DNA of 64,000 nt from Agrobacterium larrymoorei (GCF_013322225.1 NZ_JAAMFB010000030.1:1-64000); one strand, 5' to 3'; counted from the first letter of the stretch, positions 52,485 to 61,394 are shown. A program made the numbers and translations. The notes: generated by a model from the sequence alone, not told the origin.

Positions 52485-55154
52485 ATGCCGCATATCGATC
52501 TCAACCGCCTTGTGGAAGCGCTTGAGCCAGAGCTGCGTGTGGCATTGGAAGCGTCCGCGTCGATTGCAGTTCGTCGTGGTCATCGTTATGTCGATATCGC
52601 CCACTGGCTGTATTCGGTTGTAGAGTCAGGCGTTTATTCGAGCGTTCTGGATGAGCTCGAAATTCCTTTGACTGTATTCGCGAAAGAAATAGACCGCAGT
52701 CTCGATGAGGCTGTTATAGGCGACGGCGAGGCCGTTTCGCTTTCTCAAAACATTCTCGCGGTCGGTAGAGAAGCCTGGCTGCTCGCATCACTGGAGGCGG
52801 GAAGGGATCGTGTCGTGCTGGCAGACCTGCTGCTGGCATTGGATGACGAGCCGTCTCTTCGTGCGTTTTCCCGTTCGGCTTTTCCGTCGCTGAAAAACAT
52901 GAACCGTTCTGCGCTCGACAGGTTGCGTAAAGAGGCTGCGGTAACTGCCTCGGCGTCGGATCAAGGCGGCAAGACTGCCTCGAGTGGTCAGGCAGGCGCA
53001 GACCAGAACGATTTCTTGAGACTTTACACGCAGGACATGACCGCTGATGCCCGTGGTGGAAAGATCGACCGCGTAATCGGGCGTGACGACGAGTTGCGGC
53101 AGATGGTTGATATCCTAACCCGACGCCGACAGAACAATCCTATTCTCGTGGGCGAGGCGGGAGTAGGCAAAACTGCGGTTGCCGAAGCGCTGGCGTTGGA
53201 GATCGTCTCTGGCAACGTGCCGGAAAAATTACGAAACGTGCGCCTTTTATCGCTCGACCTGTCACTACTTCAGGCCGGAGCGGGTGTTAAGGGCGAGTTC
53301 GAGCGACGGCTCCATGGCGTCATCGATGCGGTTAAACGCTCGGCTGATCCCATCATTCTTTTCATTGATGAAGCGCATGGCATGATTGGTGCCGGTGGTG
53401 TCGCGGGCCAAGGCGATGCGGCCAATATCTTGAAGCCTGCTTTAGCGCGTGGCGAGGTTCGTACCGTCGCGGCCACGACGTGGGCAGAGTACAAGAAGTA
53501 TTTTGAAAAAGACGCGGCGTTGACGCGGCGTTTCCAGCCTGTGCATGTGCGTGAACCGGACGAAATCACCGCGATCCGCATGTTGCGCGGTGTGGCAGAT
53601 ACCTTCGTAAAGCATCATGATGTTGTCATTCGCGATGAAGCTATCGTCGCCGCTGTCCAGCTATCCGCGCGCTACATGCCCGCACGCCAATTGCCTGACA
53701 AGGCCGTCAGCCTCATGGACACTGCTTCCGCAGCCGTCTCGCTTGCCCGTCAGACGCTGCCCGAGCGGCTGCGCGCGATGGAGGCAGAGCAGCAGTTGTT
53801 TTCGGAGGAGTTGACATGGTTGCAGCGAGAGCCTGCAGACGACGAGATCGCAAAGCGAATTGACGCAATTCGGGCGGAGCTCGAAAAGCTGGAATCGCAG
53901 ATATCTGGCATTCGTCTTCGCTATGAGGCCGAGATGGCGGAGATATCCGGATCAGAAGCGCCCGAGGCTTCGGATGGTGACGCGTCCAACGTGGAAACGC
54001 TCCGCCCGCTAACGCACGTGCCAGCGAACGCCTCGGAAAAGCTCGTCCCGACCGTGGTCGACCGAGAGGTCATCGCCGCAGTGGTATCGCGCTGGACAGG
54101 CATTCCTCTTGGAAAGCTGCTCGCGGACCAGATCGAAAGCGCTCGGACACTTGATGAGCGAATGAAGCAACGGGTTATCGGGCAGGATCTGGCAATCGGC
54201 CACATCGCTGATGCTATGCGCGCCGCGCGCGCTGGACTTTCCGATCCGCGCCGCCCGCCCGCCGTCTTCCTTCTCGTCGGCATGTCCGGCACAGGCAAGA
54301 CCGAGACGGCGCTTTCGCTGGCTGACCTTCTTTATGGCGGCAATAGTCATCTCACCACCATCAACATGTCCGAGTTCAAGGAAGAGCATAAGGTTTCTCT
54401 GCTGCTTGGTTCGCCTCCCGGTTATGTCGGCTACGGCGAAGGTGGTGTATTGACGGAGGCGGTTCGACGTCGTCCATTCGGCGTGCTTTTGCTGGATGAG
54501 ATCGACAAGGCGCATCCCGGCGTTCAGGACATCTTCTACCAGGTGTTCGACAAGGGAGTTCTGCGTGATGGCGAGGGCCGTGATGTCGACTTCAAGAACA
54601 CCACCATTTTCCTGACGGCGAATACCGGATCGGAACTGTTGACGGCGCTCGCAGCAGATCCGGACACGATGCCTGAAGGCGAGGCGCTCGAGGCACTGTT
54701 GATGCCGGAACTCGCCAAGCAATTCAAACCCGCCTTTCTTGGGCGCACGATCATCCTGCCCTTCATGCCGCTCGGTCCAGAGCAGCTTGCAAGGATCGTG
54801 GATATCCAGATCGGTAAAATCAAAGAGCGGGTTCTTGCGACCTACGGCGCGGAGCTCGTCATGTCAGACGAAGCCTGTGCGGCCTTGGTCGCGAGGGCGG
54901 GCTCAAGCGAAATTGGCGCTCGCGCCATAGAGATCATGATCGGCAAGGACCTCCTGCCACCTCTTTCCAGCTTCTTCCTCGAAAAGGTCATTGCTGGCGA
55001 AAAGGTGCGCAACGTCACTGTTGATTTTGATGGGGATCGGTTCGGCGTTCGCGCCGAGGCGGCAGGGGAAGCAGATGAATTCCCTCCAGGCGAAAAGGCT
55101 GGAGTGAATGAAGTTGCCGCGTCGGAAGGGATTTCCCGACGCATGCGGCATTAG
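52485..55154 (+). CDS. clpV: T6SS sheath-recycling AAA+ ATPase ClpV
   Basis: This 889-residue ClpB-like protein has a Clp_N domain (residues about 1-150). The first AAA module has Walker A GEAGVGKT near residue 222 and IILFIDEAHGMIGAG. A coiled-coil middle region lies at about 430-500. The second AAA module has GMSGTGKT near residue 600 and VLLLDEIDKAHPGVQD. The PHLDLNRLVEAL-like N-terminus is typical of ClpV rather than ClpB. It unfolds contracted TssB-TssC sheath for reuse. It is the first gene of the plus-strand operon. Confidence 0.95.
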   Translation: MPHIDLNRLVEALEPELRVALEASASIAVRRGHRYVDIAHWLYSVVESGVYSSVLDELEIPLTVFAKEIDRSLDEAVIGDGEAVSLSQNILAVGREAWLLASLEAGRDRVVLADLLLALDDEPSLRAFSRSAFPSLKNMNRSALDRLRKEAAVTASASDQGGKTASSGQAGADQNDFLRLYTQDMTADARGGKIDRVIGRDDELRQMVDILTRRRQNNPILVGEAGVGKTAVAEALALEIVSGNVPEKLRNVRLLSLDLSLLQAGAGVKGEFERRLHGVIDAVKRSADPIILFIDEAHGMIGAGGVAGQGDAANILKPALARGEVRTVAATTWAEYKKYFEKDAALTRRFQPVHVREPDEITAIRMLRGVADTFVKHHDVVIRDEAIVAAVQLSARYMPARQLPDKAVSLMDTASAAVSLARQTLPERLRAMEAEQQLFSEELTWLQREPADDEIAKRIDAIRAELEKLESQISGIRLRYEAEMAEISGSEAPEASDGDASNVETLRPLTHVPANASEKLVPTVVDREVIAAVVSRWTGIPLGKLLADQIESARTLDERMKQRVIGQDLAIGHIADAMRAARAGLSDPRRPPAVFLLVGMSGTGKTETALSLADLLYGGNSHLTTINMSEFKEEHKVSLLLGSPPGYVGYGEGGVLTEAVRRRPFGVLLLDEIDKAHPGVQDIFYQVFDKGVLRDGEGRDVDFKNTTIFLTANTGSELLTALAADPDTMPEGEALEALLMPELAKQFKPAFLGRTIILPFMPLGPEQLARIVDIQIGKIKERVLATYGAELVMSDEACAALVARAGSSEIGARAIEIMIGKDLLPPLSSFFLEKVIAGEKVRNVTVDFDGDRFGVRAEAAGEADEFPPGEKAGVNEVAASEGISRRMRH

Positions 55155-55213
55155 TTGAAAGGTCAACTCGGCTTCGAAGCAAGAGGCCATTTTTAGCTAC
55201 AGGAGCATATAGC

Positions 55214-55690
55214 ATGCCAATTTATTTGCAGATCGACGGCATCCAGGGTGACGCTACCCACGAGGAACATCGTAAGTGGATGGACATTGAGGCCCTTCAC
55301 TGGAATGTGTCGCGCAACATGAACACATCGGCGGGTTCTGCTGCAAACCGCGAAGCTTCCGAACCAACGATCTCGGAAGTTATTCTCACCAAGGTTAGCG
55401 ATTCCTCTTCGACCAAGCTGTTCAGCGAAGCCTGCGCTGGCCGTACCGGCAAGCTTGCGACGATCCATCTGGTGACTACCGGCAATCCGGGCAACACCTA
55501 CATCCAGTATCTTCTGACAAACACGCTTATCGCCAGCTACTCGGTCGATTCCAGCGGTGACCGTCCAGTAGAGACAATCAAGCTCAACTTCACCAAGCTG
55601 GAAGTGAAGTACATTCCTGCAGACGATAACAACTCGCAGCAGTCGCCAATGATCGCATCTTACGATCTGGCAACAACTAAGGCTGCCTAA
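55214..55690 (+). CDS. hcp: T6SS inner tube protein Hcp
   Basis: The 158-residue protein has the Hcp pattern MPIYLQIDGIQGDATHEEHRKWMDIEALHWNVSRN, followed by VSDSSSTKLFSEACAGRTGKLATIHLV and SYSVDSSGDRPVETIKLNFTKLEVKYIP. Hexameric rings of Hcp form the tube pushed out by sheath contraction, and Hcp is itself found in culture fluid. AGGAG lies nine bases before the ATG. A strong terminator hairpin follows directly, so hcp can be expressed above the genes after it. Confidence 0.96.
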   Translation: MPIYLQIDGIQGDATHEEHRKWMDIEALHWNVSRNMNTSAGSAANREASEPTISEVILTKVSDSSSTKLFSEACAGRTGKLATIHLVTTGNPGNTYIQYLLTNTLIASYSVDSSGDRPVETIKLNFTKLEVKYIPADDNNSQQSPMIASYDLATTKAA

Positions 55691-55698
55691 CCATCCTG

Positions 55699-55746
55699 CG
55701 ATCCGGCGCCGGGCAACCGCGCCGGATCGTATCGTTTGTTTTTTTG
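55699..55746 (+). terminator. Strong intrinsic terminator after hcp
   Basis: CGATCCGGCGC at 55699-55709 and GCGCCGGATCG at 55719-55729 form a perfect 11-bp stem with a 9-base loop, followed by TATCGTTTGTTTTTTT. It lies 9 bases after the hcp stop and before the next gene of the same direction. It would reduce read-through into vgrG and the effector genes. Confidence 0.85.
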
Positions 55747-55762
55747 ATCTGGGAATATAGCT

Positions 55763-56263
55763 ATGCCGAATTTTGCCGTATCCACGCGAACGTTTTCTGT
55801 AAGGCCCGTAAAGCAGGACGAAATTGTTCCTGTCCAGACCATGCGCCGGGGTCCCGATTCTTCCTACCAGTCGCTTCCCGATGGGCCTCGTCAATACAAT
55901 GCACGCCTGGCAGTCGGAGGTGCCCGCGCCGCGGTCGTCAGTCAGGCTATGGGCATGGCAAATGAGCACTCTTTGTCGGTTTGGCTAAAGAAGTGGCTGG
56001 ACGTCAATGAAACGAAAATCCAGGAAGCCTTGCTGAGCAACGGTCATTCAGCCTTCGCTCTTCAGGTCAATTACGCTGTCGGCAATTCCTTTGGCAACAG
56101 GATGTTTATGTCGAGAGATATCTACCTCCTCGGCACTGTCCCCACGAAAGCAGATATCGGCACCATTCTCACCAACGAGCTTATGTTCGGTCCCAAGGTG
56201 GATGCGGTTCCAAATAACGCGACGAAATTCCAGTACGCCTATCTCGTTGGAGAGCGTCTTTGA
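55763..56263 (+). CDS. Unrecognised protein between hcp and vgrG
   Basis: The 166-residue protein is not recognised. It has no signal peptide, no membrane helix and no cysteine. The N-terminal 70 residues look extended (FAVSTRTFSVRPVKQDEIVPVQTMRRG), and a mixed helix/strand part follows (SVWLKKWLDVNETKIQEALLSNG, FALQVNYAVGNSFGNRMFMSRDIYLLG). In A. tumefaciens the same slot after hcp holds the amidase effector Tae and its immunity gene, but I see no Cys/His amidase motif and no second gene. It may be a tube-loaded effector or a structural accessory. GC content matches the surrounding core genes. Confidence 0.6.
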   Translation: MPNFAVSTRTFSVRPVKQDEIVPVQTMRRGPDSSYQSLPDGPRQYNARLAVGGARAAVVSQAMGMANEHSLSVWLKKWLDVNETKIQEALLSNGHSAFALQVNYAVGNSFGNRMFMSRDIYLLGTVPTKADIGTILTNELMFGPKVDAVPNNATKFQYAYLVGERL

Positions 56264-56326
56264 ACGCTTCAGACGTTAGGGTCGCCAGGATAATTGAACA
56301 TCATGCGAAGTGATGGAGACAACTTC

Positions 56327-58414
56327 ATGACTGAACAGCCATCTTCGTCTGACTTCGTCCAGGCAAGCCGCGTCCTCAAGGTCAAGTCGCCGCTTGGTGA
56401 AGACCAGCTTCTGCCAGAGCGCGTGGTGGTCAATGAGGGCGTCTCTCAGCTCTTCGAGATCCAACTCAGCGTCCGCGCCAAGAAGGAAGCCGTCAAGCCC
56501 GAAGAATTGATCGGGCGTCTGGTCGATGTCTCGGTCGAGGTTCAACAGGGCGATGGCGAAGACGGCAGCGGCATCCGCCGCCCATTCAACGGTCTGGTTA
56601 CGGAGCTTCACGAAGGCCCACCGATCACCCGTGGCCTGCGCTCCTATGCGATTACCATCCGTCCGCAGATGTGGCTGCTATCACGGCGCTCCGACTGCCG
56701 CATCTGGATGAACAAGACGACGGTCGAGATTGCCGAGACGCTGTTTTCCGAACACAGCATTCCGGCACCGGACACTTCCGGCATCATCGCCCCTCCGCCC
56801 GCGCAAGGGTACAGTGTGCAATGGAACGAAACGGATCTGGACTATCTCCTACGCCGTTTCGAAGAGGATGGGCTCTTCTACTTTTTTAGCCATGAGGACG
56901 GGTCTCACAAGCTCCATGTGGCCGATGGCGCCAATGGCTGGCTGGGGCCTTCACCATCCGCTCAAGGTGAAGGCAAGGTAAGACTGGCACAAGGCTCGTC
57001 GGATCGCAACCACATCAATGACTGGGCGCGCCGCTTTTCCTACGTGCCGGGCCAGCGCGCCGGTGCCGACTGGAACTTCGAAACGCCCTCGATGGTACCG
57101 GGCTCGATGACCCCGTCTCTGGTGCAGATGCCGGATGCGACCAAGCGCGAGCTTTACGAATATCCCTCCCGCATCAAGACCGTAGAAGAGGCCGAACGAG
57201 CGCAGAAGCTGAGAGTACAGGCCACCGAAGCCGATCACGACCGCGTCTTCGGCGGATCGACCTCGCGCACTCTCGAAGCCGGTCGCCGCTTCACCCCATA
57301 CGAGGTGGCGCATCCCAAGCATGAATATGAAGAGCATGTGATCATCCGGGCAAGCCACACCATCGTGGATCGCTCCTATGAAACCAACAGCAACGAACCG
57401 GAATACCGCAACCAATTCGAGGCGATCCCCGCCCGCGTACCGCTGACGCCGCACCGAAAAACGAAGCGCCCGCGCATCGAAGGCACGCAGGTAGCGATTG
57501 TTGCTGGCCCGGAGGGAGAAGAAATCCATCCGGATCAATATGGCCGCATCAAGCTGTGGTTCCCATGGGACCGCAAGGCAAAGAAAGATGGCACCGATAC
57601 GTGCTGGGTTCGGGTCGCCCAAAACTGGGCAGGCTCCACCTGGGGCGGGCAAATCATTCCCCGTATTGGCATGGAGGTGATGGTCGCGTTTGTCGATGGT
57701 GACCCGGACCGGCCGCTGGTGACGGGGGTAGTGCCGAATGCGAAGCAAATGGTACCGTATGAATTGCCTGCAAATAAGACGAGAAGCGTATTCCGGACCA
57801 ATACCTACAAAGGCGTGGGTTACAATGAGCTACGATTTGAAGACAAAAAAGATGACGAAGAGATATTTATTCATGCAGAAAAAAACTTTTCGTCTGTCAC
57901 GAAAAACAATCACATTTCATATGTATTGGGCGGCTTAAGCTCAATTGTAAGAAGAAACGCAAATTATAATTATCAAAATTCTAAAACTGAGACAGTGAGA
58001 GGTACATATACGGAGAGCGTAGGATACGAAAAAAATGAATCGCCATATCTTCCTTTTTCTGTGGCGCATATGCAATTAGATGGCGAGCCGAATTTTGACA
58101 ATTCAACGGCAAGTAAACTTTCTTATGTTCGTGGATCTTACGTTCAGCATGCTGGTAACAATATACAATTTTCATCGGCTAATGATATCGGGTTCATTGC
58201 TGAAAGACGATTCAAGTCGAAAAGCCTCAACTTCGACGTTCATGCGTCAAAAAAAATGTCTATCACTTCTGAGCAGTTTACAATCATTGACAGCTTGGGG
58301 GATATTCGGATTGGCAACGAAAGATGCAAGATAATATTGAAGAAAAATGGAAATATAGAAATAAAGGCAGATGGAATTGTTTCAATAAATGGTAGTAAAA
58401 TAGAGTTAAACTGA
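56327..58414 (+). CDS. vgrG: T6SS spike protein VgrG
   Basis: From the ATG at 56327 (TGGAGA before it) the protein has 695 residues. The gp27-like part shows YSVQWNETDLDYLLRRFEEDGLFYFF, and the gp5 OB-fold part shows EIHPDQYGRIKLWFPWDRKAK and CWVRVAQNWAGSTWGGQIIPRIGMEVMVAFVDGDPDRPLVTG. From about residue 485 (base 57780) the DNA turns strongly AT-rich and the protein becomes Asn/Ser/Lys-rich up to the end (IVSINGSKIELN). The spike carries cargo at its C-terminus. The change in base use suggests that the C-terminal end was exchanged together with the following two genes. An earlier in-frame ATG at 56303 is possible. Confidence 0.94.
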   Translation: MTEQPSSSDFVQASRVLKVKSPLGEDQLLPERVVVNEGVSQLFEIQLSVRAKKEAVKPEELIGRLVDVSVEVQQGDGEDGSGIRRPFNGLVTELHEGPPITRGLRSYAITIRPQMWLLSRRSDCRIWMNKTTVEIAETLFSEHSIPAPDTSGIIAPPPAQGYSVQWNETDLDYLLRRFEEDGLFYFFSHEDGSHKLHVADGANGWLGPSPSAQGEGKVRLAQGSSDRNHINDWARRFSYVPGQRAGADWNFETPSMVPGSMTPSLVQMPDATKRELYEYPSRIKTVEEAERAQKLRVQATEADHDRVFGGSTSRTLEAGRRFTPYEVAHPKHEYEEHVIIRASHTIVDRSYETNSNEPEYRNQFEAIPARVPLTPHRKTKRPRIEGTQVAIVAGPEGEEIHPDQYGRIKLWFPWDRKAKKDGTDTCWVRVAQNWAGSTWGGQIIPRIGMEVMVAFVDGDPDRPLVTGVVPNAKQMVPYELPANKTRSVFRTNTYKGVGYNELRFEDKKDDEEIFIHAEKNFSSVTKNNHISYVLGGLSSIVRRNANYNYQNSKTETVRGTYTESVGYEKNESPYLPFSVAHMQLDGEPNFDNSTASKLSYVRGSYVQHAGNNIQFSSANDIGFIAERRFKSKSLNFDVHASKKMSITSEQFTIIDSLGDIRIGNERCKIILKKNGNIEIKADGIVSINGSKIELN

Positions 58415-58426
58415 GAGGTCATAAAA

Positions 58427-59200
58427 ATGGATATTAATGATTTTCTCTCGTTTGACGGCAAAGAACTTTTAAATGGTTATAGTAAGGATACCGTTTCATA
58501 TCGTCCACTAGATTTATCACGTGCTAATGAAAAGGCGTTAAAGGCGATTTACGACTTATTCGTCGATTATTTTTCCAACAATGGGGTGGGATTTAAAAAA
58601 TCTGCTTTTTACGGTTACGATATACATGGTGTGTTAGGCGCTTGGCACTACTGTTACGCGATTAATTTCATAGAACAATTTGATCCAGAGCAAGCCGCGG
58701 CTTGCGACGAGGTAAATACCAATTTCTTCTGGCAGCCGCCACTTATTCATTATGACGTTGTTAAAGAATACTTCAAAGCACCTTTCGAAGAAGGTGAAAA
58801 TCCAGCTCTATGGAGCTACGGTACACTTAAAGAAAGTATGCGTAGGAATGGAGAGAAACCTAAAGCTCTAGCCGGAATGTCTTTCGATGATCTAATTAAA
58901 GCTGCGGATGCTATAAGCGAACTTAGAGGCTACGTCCAGTTGGGTAATAAAACCAATAGTTACGCAGCAACAGCCGCTGGAATTATTGCTATAGCAGCAG
59001 CAAAAAAAGCACTAGGAGTTGCAGGTGTTATTTGGGGGCAGACAGATAATTTGTTGGGAATAATTGAGAAAGCGTTCGAAGAGGAAATTTTGCGTCGAAT
59101 CGATGCAAAAGCAAACGACGAGTTGGATGAAGCGTATTTTAGGTCAAGAGCCCAACTGTTGGGGCTGAAAAATCTGAGACTAGAGATAGGCGCGCGATGA
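58427..59200 (+). CDS. Candidate T6SS effector, unknown family
   Basis: The 257-residue protein has no family I recognise. It follows vgrG by 12 bases and precedes a TM-anchored small protein with an ATGA overlap, the usual place for a VgrG-delivered effector. The N-terminal half contains an aromatic-rich stretch with two Cys (YDIHGVLGAWHYCYAINFIE and AAACDE, near residues 65-100). A hydrophobic Ala/Gly-rich helix (AATAAGIIAIAAAKKALGVAGVIWG) lies near residues 183-207 and could insert in a membrane. No lipase, amidase or nuclease motif is seen. Codon use is AT-rich. The assignment as effector is by position only. Confidence 0.55.
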   Translation: MDINDFLSFDGKELLNGYSKDTVSYRPLDLSRANEKALKAIYDLFVDYFSNNGVGFKKSAFYGYDIHGVLGAWHYCYAINFIEQFDPEQAAACDEVNTNFFWQPPLIHYDVVKEYFKAPFEEGENPALWSYGTLKESMRRNGEKPKALAGMSFDDLIKAADAISELRGYVQLGNKTNSYAATAAGIIAIAAAKKALGVAGVIWGQTDNLLGIIEKAFEEEILRRIDAKANDELDEAYFRSRAQLLGLKNLRLEIGAR

Positions 59201-59778
59201 TGTATGTTTTTAGGTTCCTATGGAATAATGCGATAAGAATATGCTGCTTTTTTTTCATCATTTATGTCGGGGTTGCGGCTTTTGATTTCGCTTTAACTAT
59301 GTGGCGTGTACATCAATGTCCGGCGAATGAAGATTTAAGCGCACTTCCCGCGTCTTATATTAAGGTTATAAGATTGGCTGAAAGCGAGAACCCTGCCGAT
59401 ATTGCTTCAGCGGCAGAATTGCTTTACGAAGATCGCTTTGTGTCTGATTCAGACACAGAATTAGGCTTTAGAAATCTCTGTTTAGCTGAGGATTTTAGAC
59501 GAATTGCTGCAAGACTTGGTGACGAAACATCGCGAGAATGGCTGGTTAAATTTTATGGCCAACAGAATTTTCCAGTTGTCGGAAACCAATCCTACTTCAA
59601 CCCTTGCGAGGCGATGGCTTGGAAGACCTACAAAGTTGGTAAGGATTTACCCGAAAAGGGTCTTCGGTTAACAAAATACTTTTACAATAACTCATGCACG
59701 CTTCCTCACTTATGGGATGGCTCTGACAGAATAAAATTTGAAGCCGCTCTAAACTGCATCAACAAAAACAGGGCTTAG
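59197..59778 (+). CDS. Candidate membrane-anchored immunity protein
   Basis: The 193-residue protein has one N-terminal TM (NAIRICCFFFIIYVGVAAFDFALTM, near residues 10-34). The remaining part lies outside the cytoplasm and carries Cys pairs (HQCPAN, LCLAED, NPCEAM, NSCTLP, LNCINK) suited to disulfides. A helical Sel1-like stretch (SENPADIASAAELLYEDRFV, RRIAARLGDETSREWLVKFYG) is visible. Its ATG overlaps the upstream stop. A periplasm-facing immunity protein would imply that the preceding effector acts on the wall or membrane; this is inferred. Confidence 0.55.
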   Translation: MMYVFRFLWNNAIRICCFFFIIYVGVAAFDFALTMWRVHQCPANEDLSALPASYIKVIRLAESENPADIASAAELLYEDRFVSDSDTELGFRNLCLAEDFRRIAARLGDETSREWLVKFYGQQNFPVVGNQSYFNPCEAMAWKTYKVGKDLPEKGLRLTKYFYNNSCTLPHLWDGSDRIKFEAALNCINKNRA

Positions 59779-59783
59779 TTTAA

Positions 59784-60167
59784 ATGCCCCAAGCCCACCG
59801 CCGTACTGACATAGGCTCCGGCCACTCATGTCACTTTCCGCCCACGCTTGCGACCGGCGGAAGTCCAAACGTGTTCGTCAACAACAAGCCATTGATGCGC
59901 GTGGGTGACGCTTACGTGCCGCATGGCTGCCCGGTCTGCCCTGAACCTGCCCATGGACGCAAGCTTGCTGCTGGCTCCTCGACCGTCTTCATCAACGGCA
60001 AGCCTGCCGGTCGCATTGGTGATGCGATTGATTGCGGTGGTCAGGCACAAACGGGCTCTCCCAATGTGTTCATCGGTGATGATGGAGGATCCGGCTCTGG
60101 TGGTGCGGGCGGTACGGATTGCCAGAAGAGCATGTCCTCTCAGTCCATGCCGATGGTTCGAGGGTGA
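59784..60167 (+). CDS. PAAR-domain spike tip protein
   Basis: The 127-residue protein has PAAR repeats: GSGHSCHFPPTLATGGSPNVFVNNKPLMRVGD, AGSSTVFINGKPAGRIGDAIDCGG and QTGSPNVFIGDD, with His/Cys residues for the zinc at the tip. A Gly-rich tail and a short Cys-containing end follow. PAAR proteins sharpen the VgrG spike and carry effectors. It ends 3 bases before the DUF4123 gene and lies upstream of the nuclease, which it may help to load. Confidence 0.9.
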   Translation: MPQAHRRTDIGSGHSCHFPPTLATGGSPNVFVNNKPLMRVGDAYVPHGCPVCPEPAHGRKLAAGSSTVFINGKPAGRIGDAIDCGGQAQTGSPNVFIGDDGGSGSGGAGGTDCQKSMSSQSMPMVRG

Positions 60168-60170
60168 GTG

Positions 60171-61394
60171 ATGCGAACTGTTGCCAGTGACGAGCGCGAA
60201 TTGTCTTCAGTCGCTCAGGCGTTGTTGAGCACGGTTTCGGAGCTTGTCTCGGATGCAGACAAGCGCGTCTACGCCGTTATGGACGGCGCTCAATTCAACG
60301 ATTTGCCAAGTCTGTTAAAGCATATCAACGTTTCTCATCGGCCGCTTTATCGCCATGCTGGTGGTGACTATTCCGTCATTCTTGGTGGTCCCTGGCTGAT
60401 AGACCCTTATCAGCCTGCTATGCCAAGGCAGGATGGTGAGCCGCTCTTCGATCATGACGGCGCCGACATGTCCGACGAAGAGTTGGCGCAGCGCTCTGCC
60501 GCCTTGTCCGAGCGGATGGTGTCTTCCTTGAATGGCGGTGATTTGACGGGTGGCGGGATGTTGCCAGTGAACGAAGCAGATCCGTCAACTGTTATCTCTC
60601 GCCTTCGCAACCTGGTGCAGTTGAATGATGGCAAACCAGCGCTTGTTTTCTGGTGCGGTGATGAAAAGCTCTCCGCTGAAGAGCTTTATCGGCATCTTCG
60701 TGGCCTTAACAGAATACTCGTCCCTAGAGTTTGGAGAGACAGTCCCGCATCCGTTGACGGCCCCCGCGTCACCAACGAAGTGGAATTTGCTGCGGCTGGT
60801 GATGGTTCGTCCTCCGAAAACGAACAAGCAGCCAGCGGCGAGCTGGTGATATTCCGGCACGCCGACGCCAACGTCATGATGCAAACTATCCCCGCGTTGA
60901 ACGAGATACAGGTCGCGCGCCTTTTTGGACCGACCTCCAGCATCATCTTCGCGCCAGATGAGGCTTGGGGTGGCGGAGTAAAGAGAGCCCGTAGAGGCAG
61001 CGATCTTGTATCGCATAGAGGTTTTCTGACGCTTGATCGTGATGCTATGGCAGCAATGAGTGCGTCTCGGTTAGAAGTCTCTCGCAAACGGGTTATGGCA
61101 TATCTCCGCGACACCGACCCTGAGAACAATAATCTGTCTGATGCTGAACTGCGCAAGAAAGTCGTGTTCTACGAGGCGCATGGCCAGGAACTCGGTCTTC
61201 GCTCTGAACGCGCGCATGGACAGTGGGCATTTCTTATGTCGTCGTCCAACGGTGCGATAGGCGATGAGCACGAGATAACGTCAGCTCTCAGGTCTTCTCG
61301 TGATGCCGATCAGACGCTTGACCAGATCATGGATGCGATGGTGAAAATCGGGCAGGCTGAACTATCCGGCAAACGTGTGTTAGGGAGTGCTTGA
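60171..61394 (+). CDS. DUF4123-domain effector adaptor/chaperone (Tap/TEC-like)
   Basis: The 407-residue protein carries a DUF4123 domain in its first 190 residues: RVYAVMDGAQFNDLPSLLKH, PLYRHAGGDYSVILGGPWLIDP and LVFWCGDEKLSAEELYRHLRGLNRILVPR. DUF4123 proteins load an effector encoded next to them onto VgrG or PAAR. The C-terminal part (SHRGFLTLDRDAMAAMSASRLEVSRKRVMAYLRDTDP) may bind the cargo. The start is ATG at 60171 with GTG at 60168 as an alternative. Its stop overlaps the nuclease start (TGATG), which makes the nuclease its likely cargo. Confidence 0.85.
   Translation: MRTVASDERELSSVAQALLSTVSELVSDADKRVYAVMDGAQFNDLPSLLKHINVSHRPLYRHAGGDYSVILGGPWLIDPYQPAMPRQDGEPLFDHDGADMSDEELAQRSAALSERMVSSLNGGDLTGGGMLPVNEADPSTVISRLRNLVQLNDGKPALVFWCGDEKLSAEELYRHLRGLNRILVPRVWRDSPASVDGPRVTNEVEFAAAGDGSSSENEQAASGELVIFRHADANVMMQTIPALNEIQVARLFGPTSSIIFAPDEAWGGGVKRARRGSDLVSHRGFLTLDRDAMAAMSASRLEVSRKRVMAYLRDTDPENNNLSDAELRKKVVFYEAHGQELGLRSERAHGQWAFLMSSSNGAIGDEHEITSALRSSRDADQTLDQIMDAMVKIGQAELSGKRVLGSA

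Larger units (their letters stand above)
57780..59780. other. AT-rich island: vgrG 3' end and candidate effector/immunity genes
   Basis: Base composition drops sharply around 57780 inside vgrG and recovers at the PAAR gene near 59784. Long A/T runs (for example at 57840-57900 and 58320-58400) and codons such as AAA, AAT and TTA dominate, unlike the flanking genes. This points to horizontal gain of a module made of the vgrG C-terminus and two genes. Confidence 0.75.

Noticed and set aside
55763..56263. Assignment as the Tae-type peptidoglycan amidase found after hcp in A. tumefaciens
   Set aside because: The protein has no cysteine and no Cys-His catalytic pattern, and there is no periplasmic immunity gene after it.
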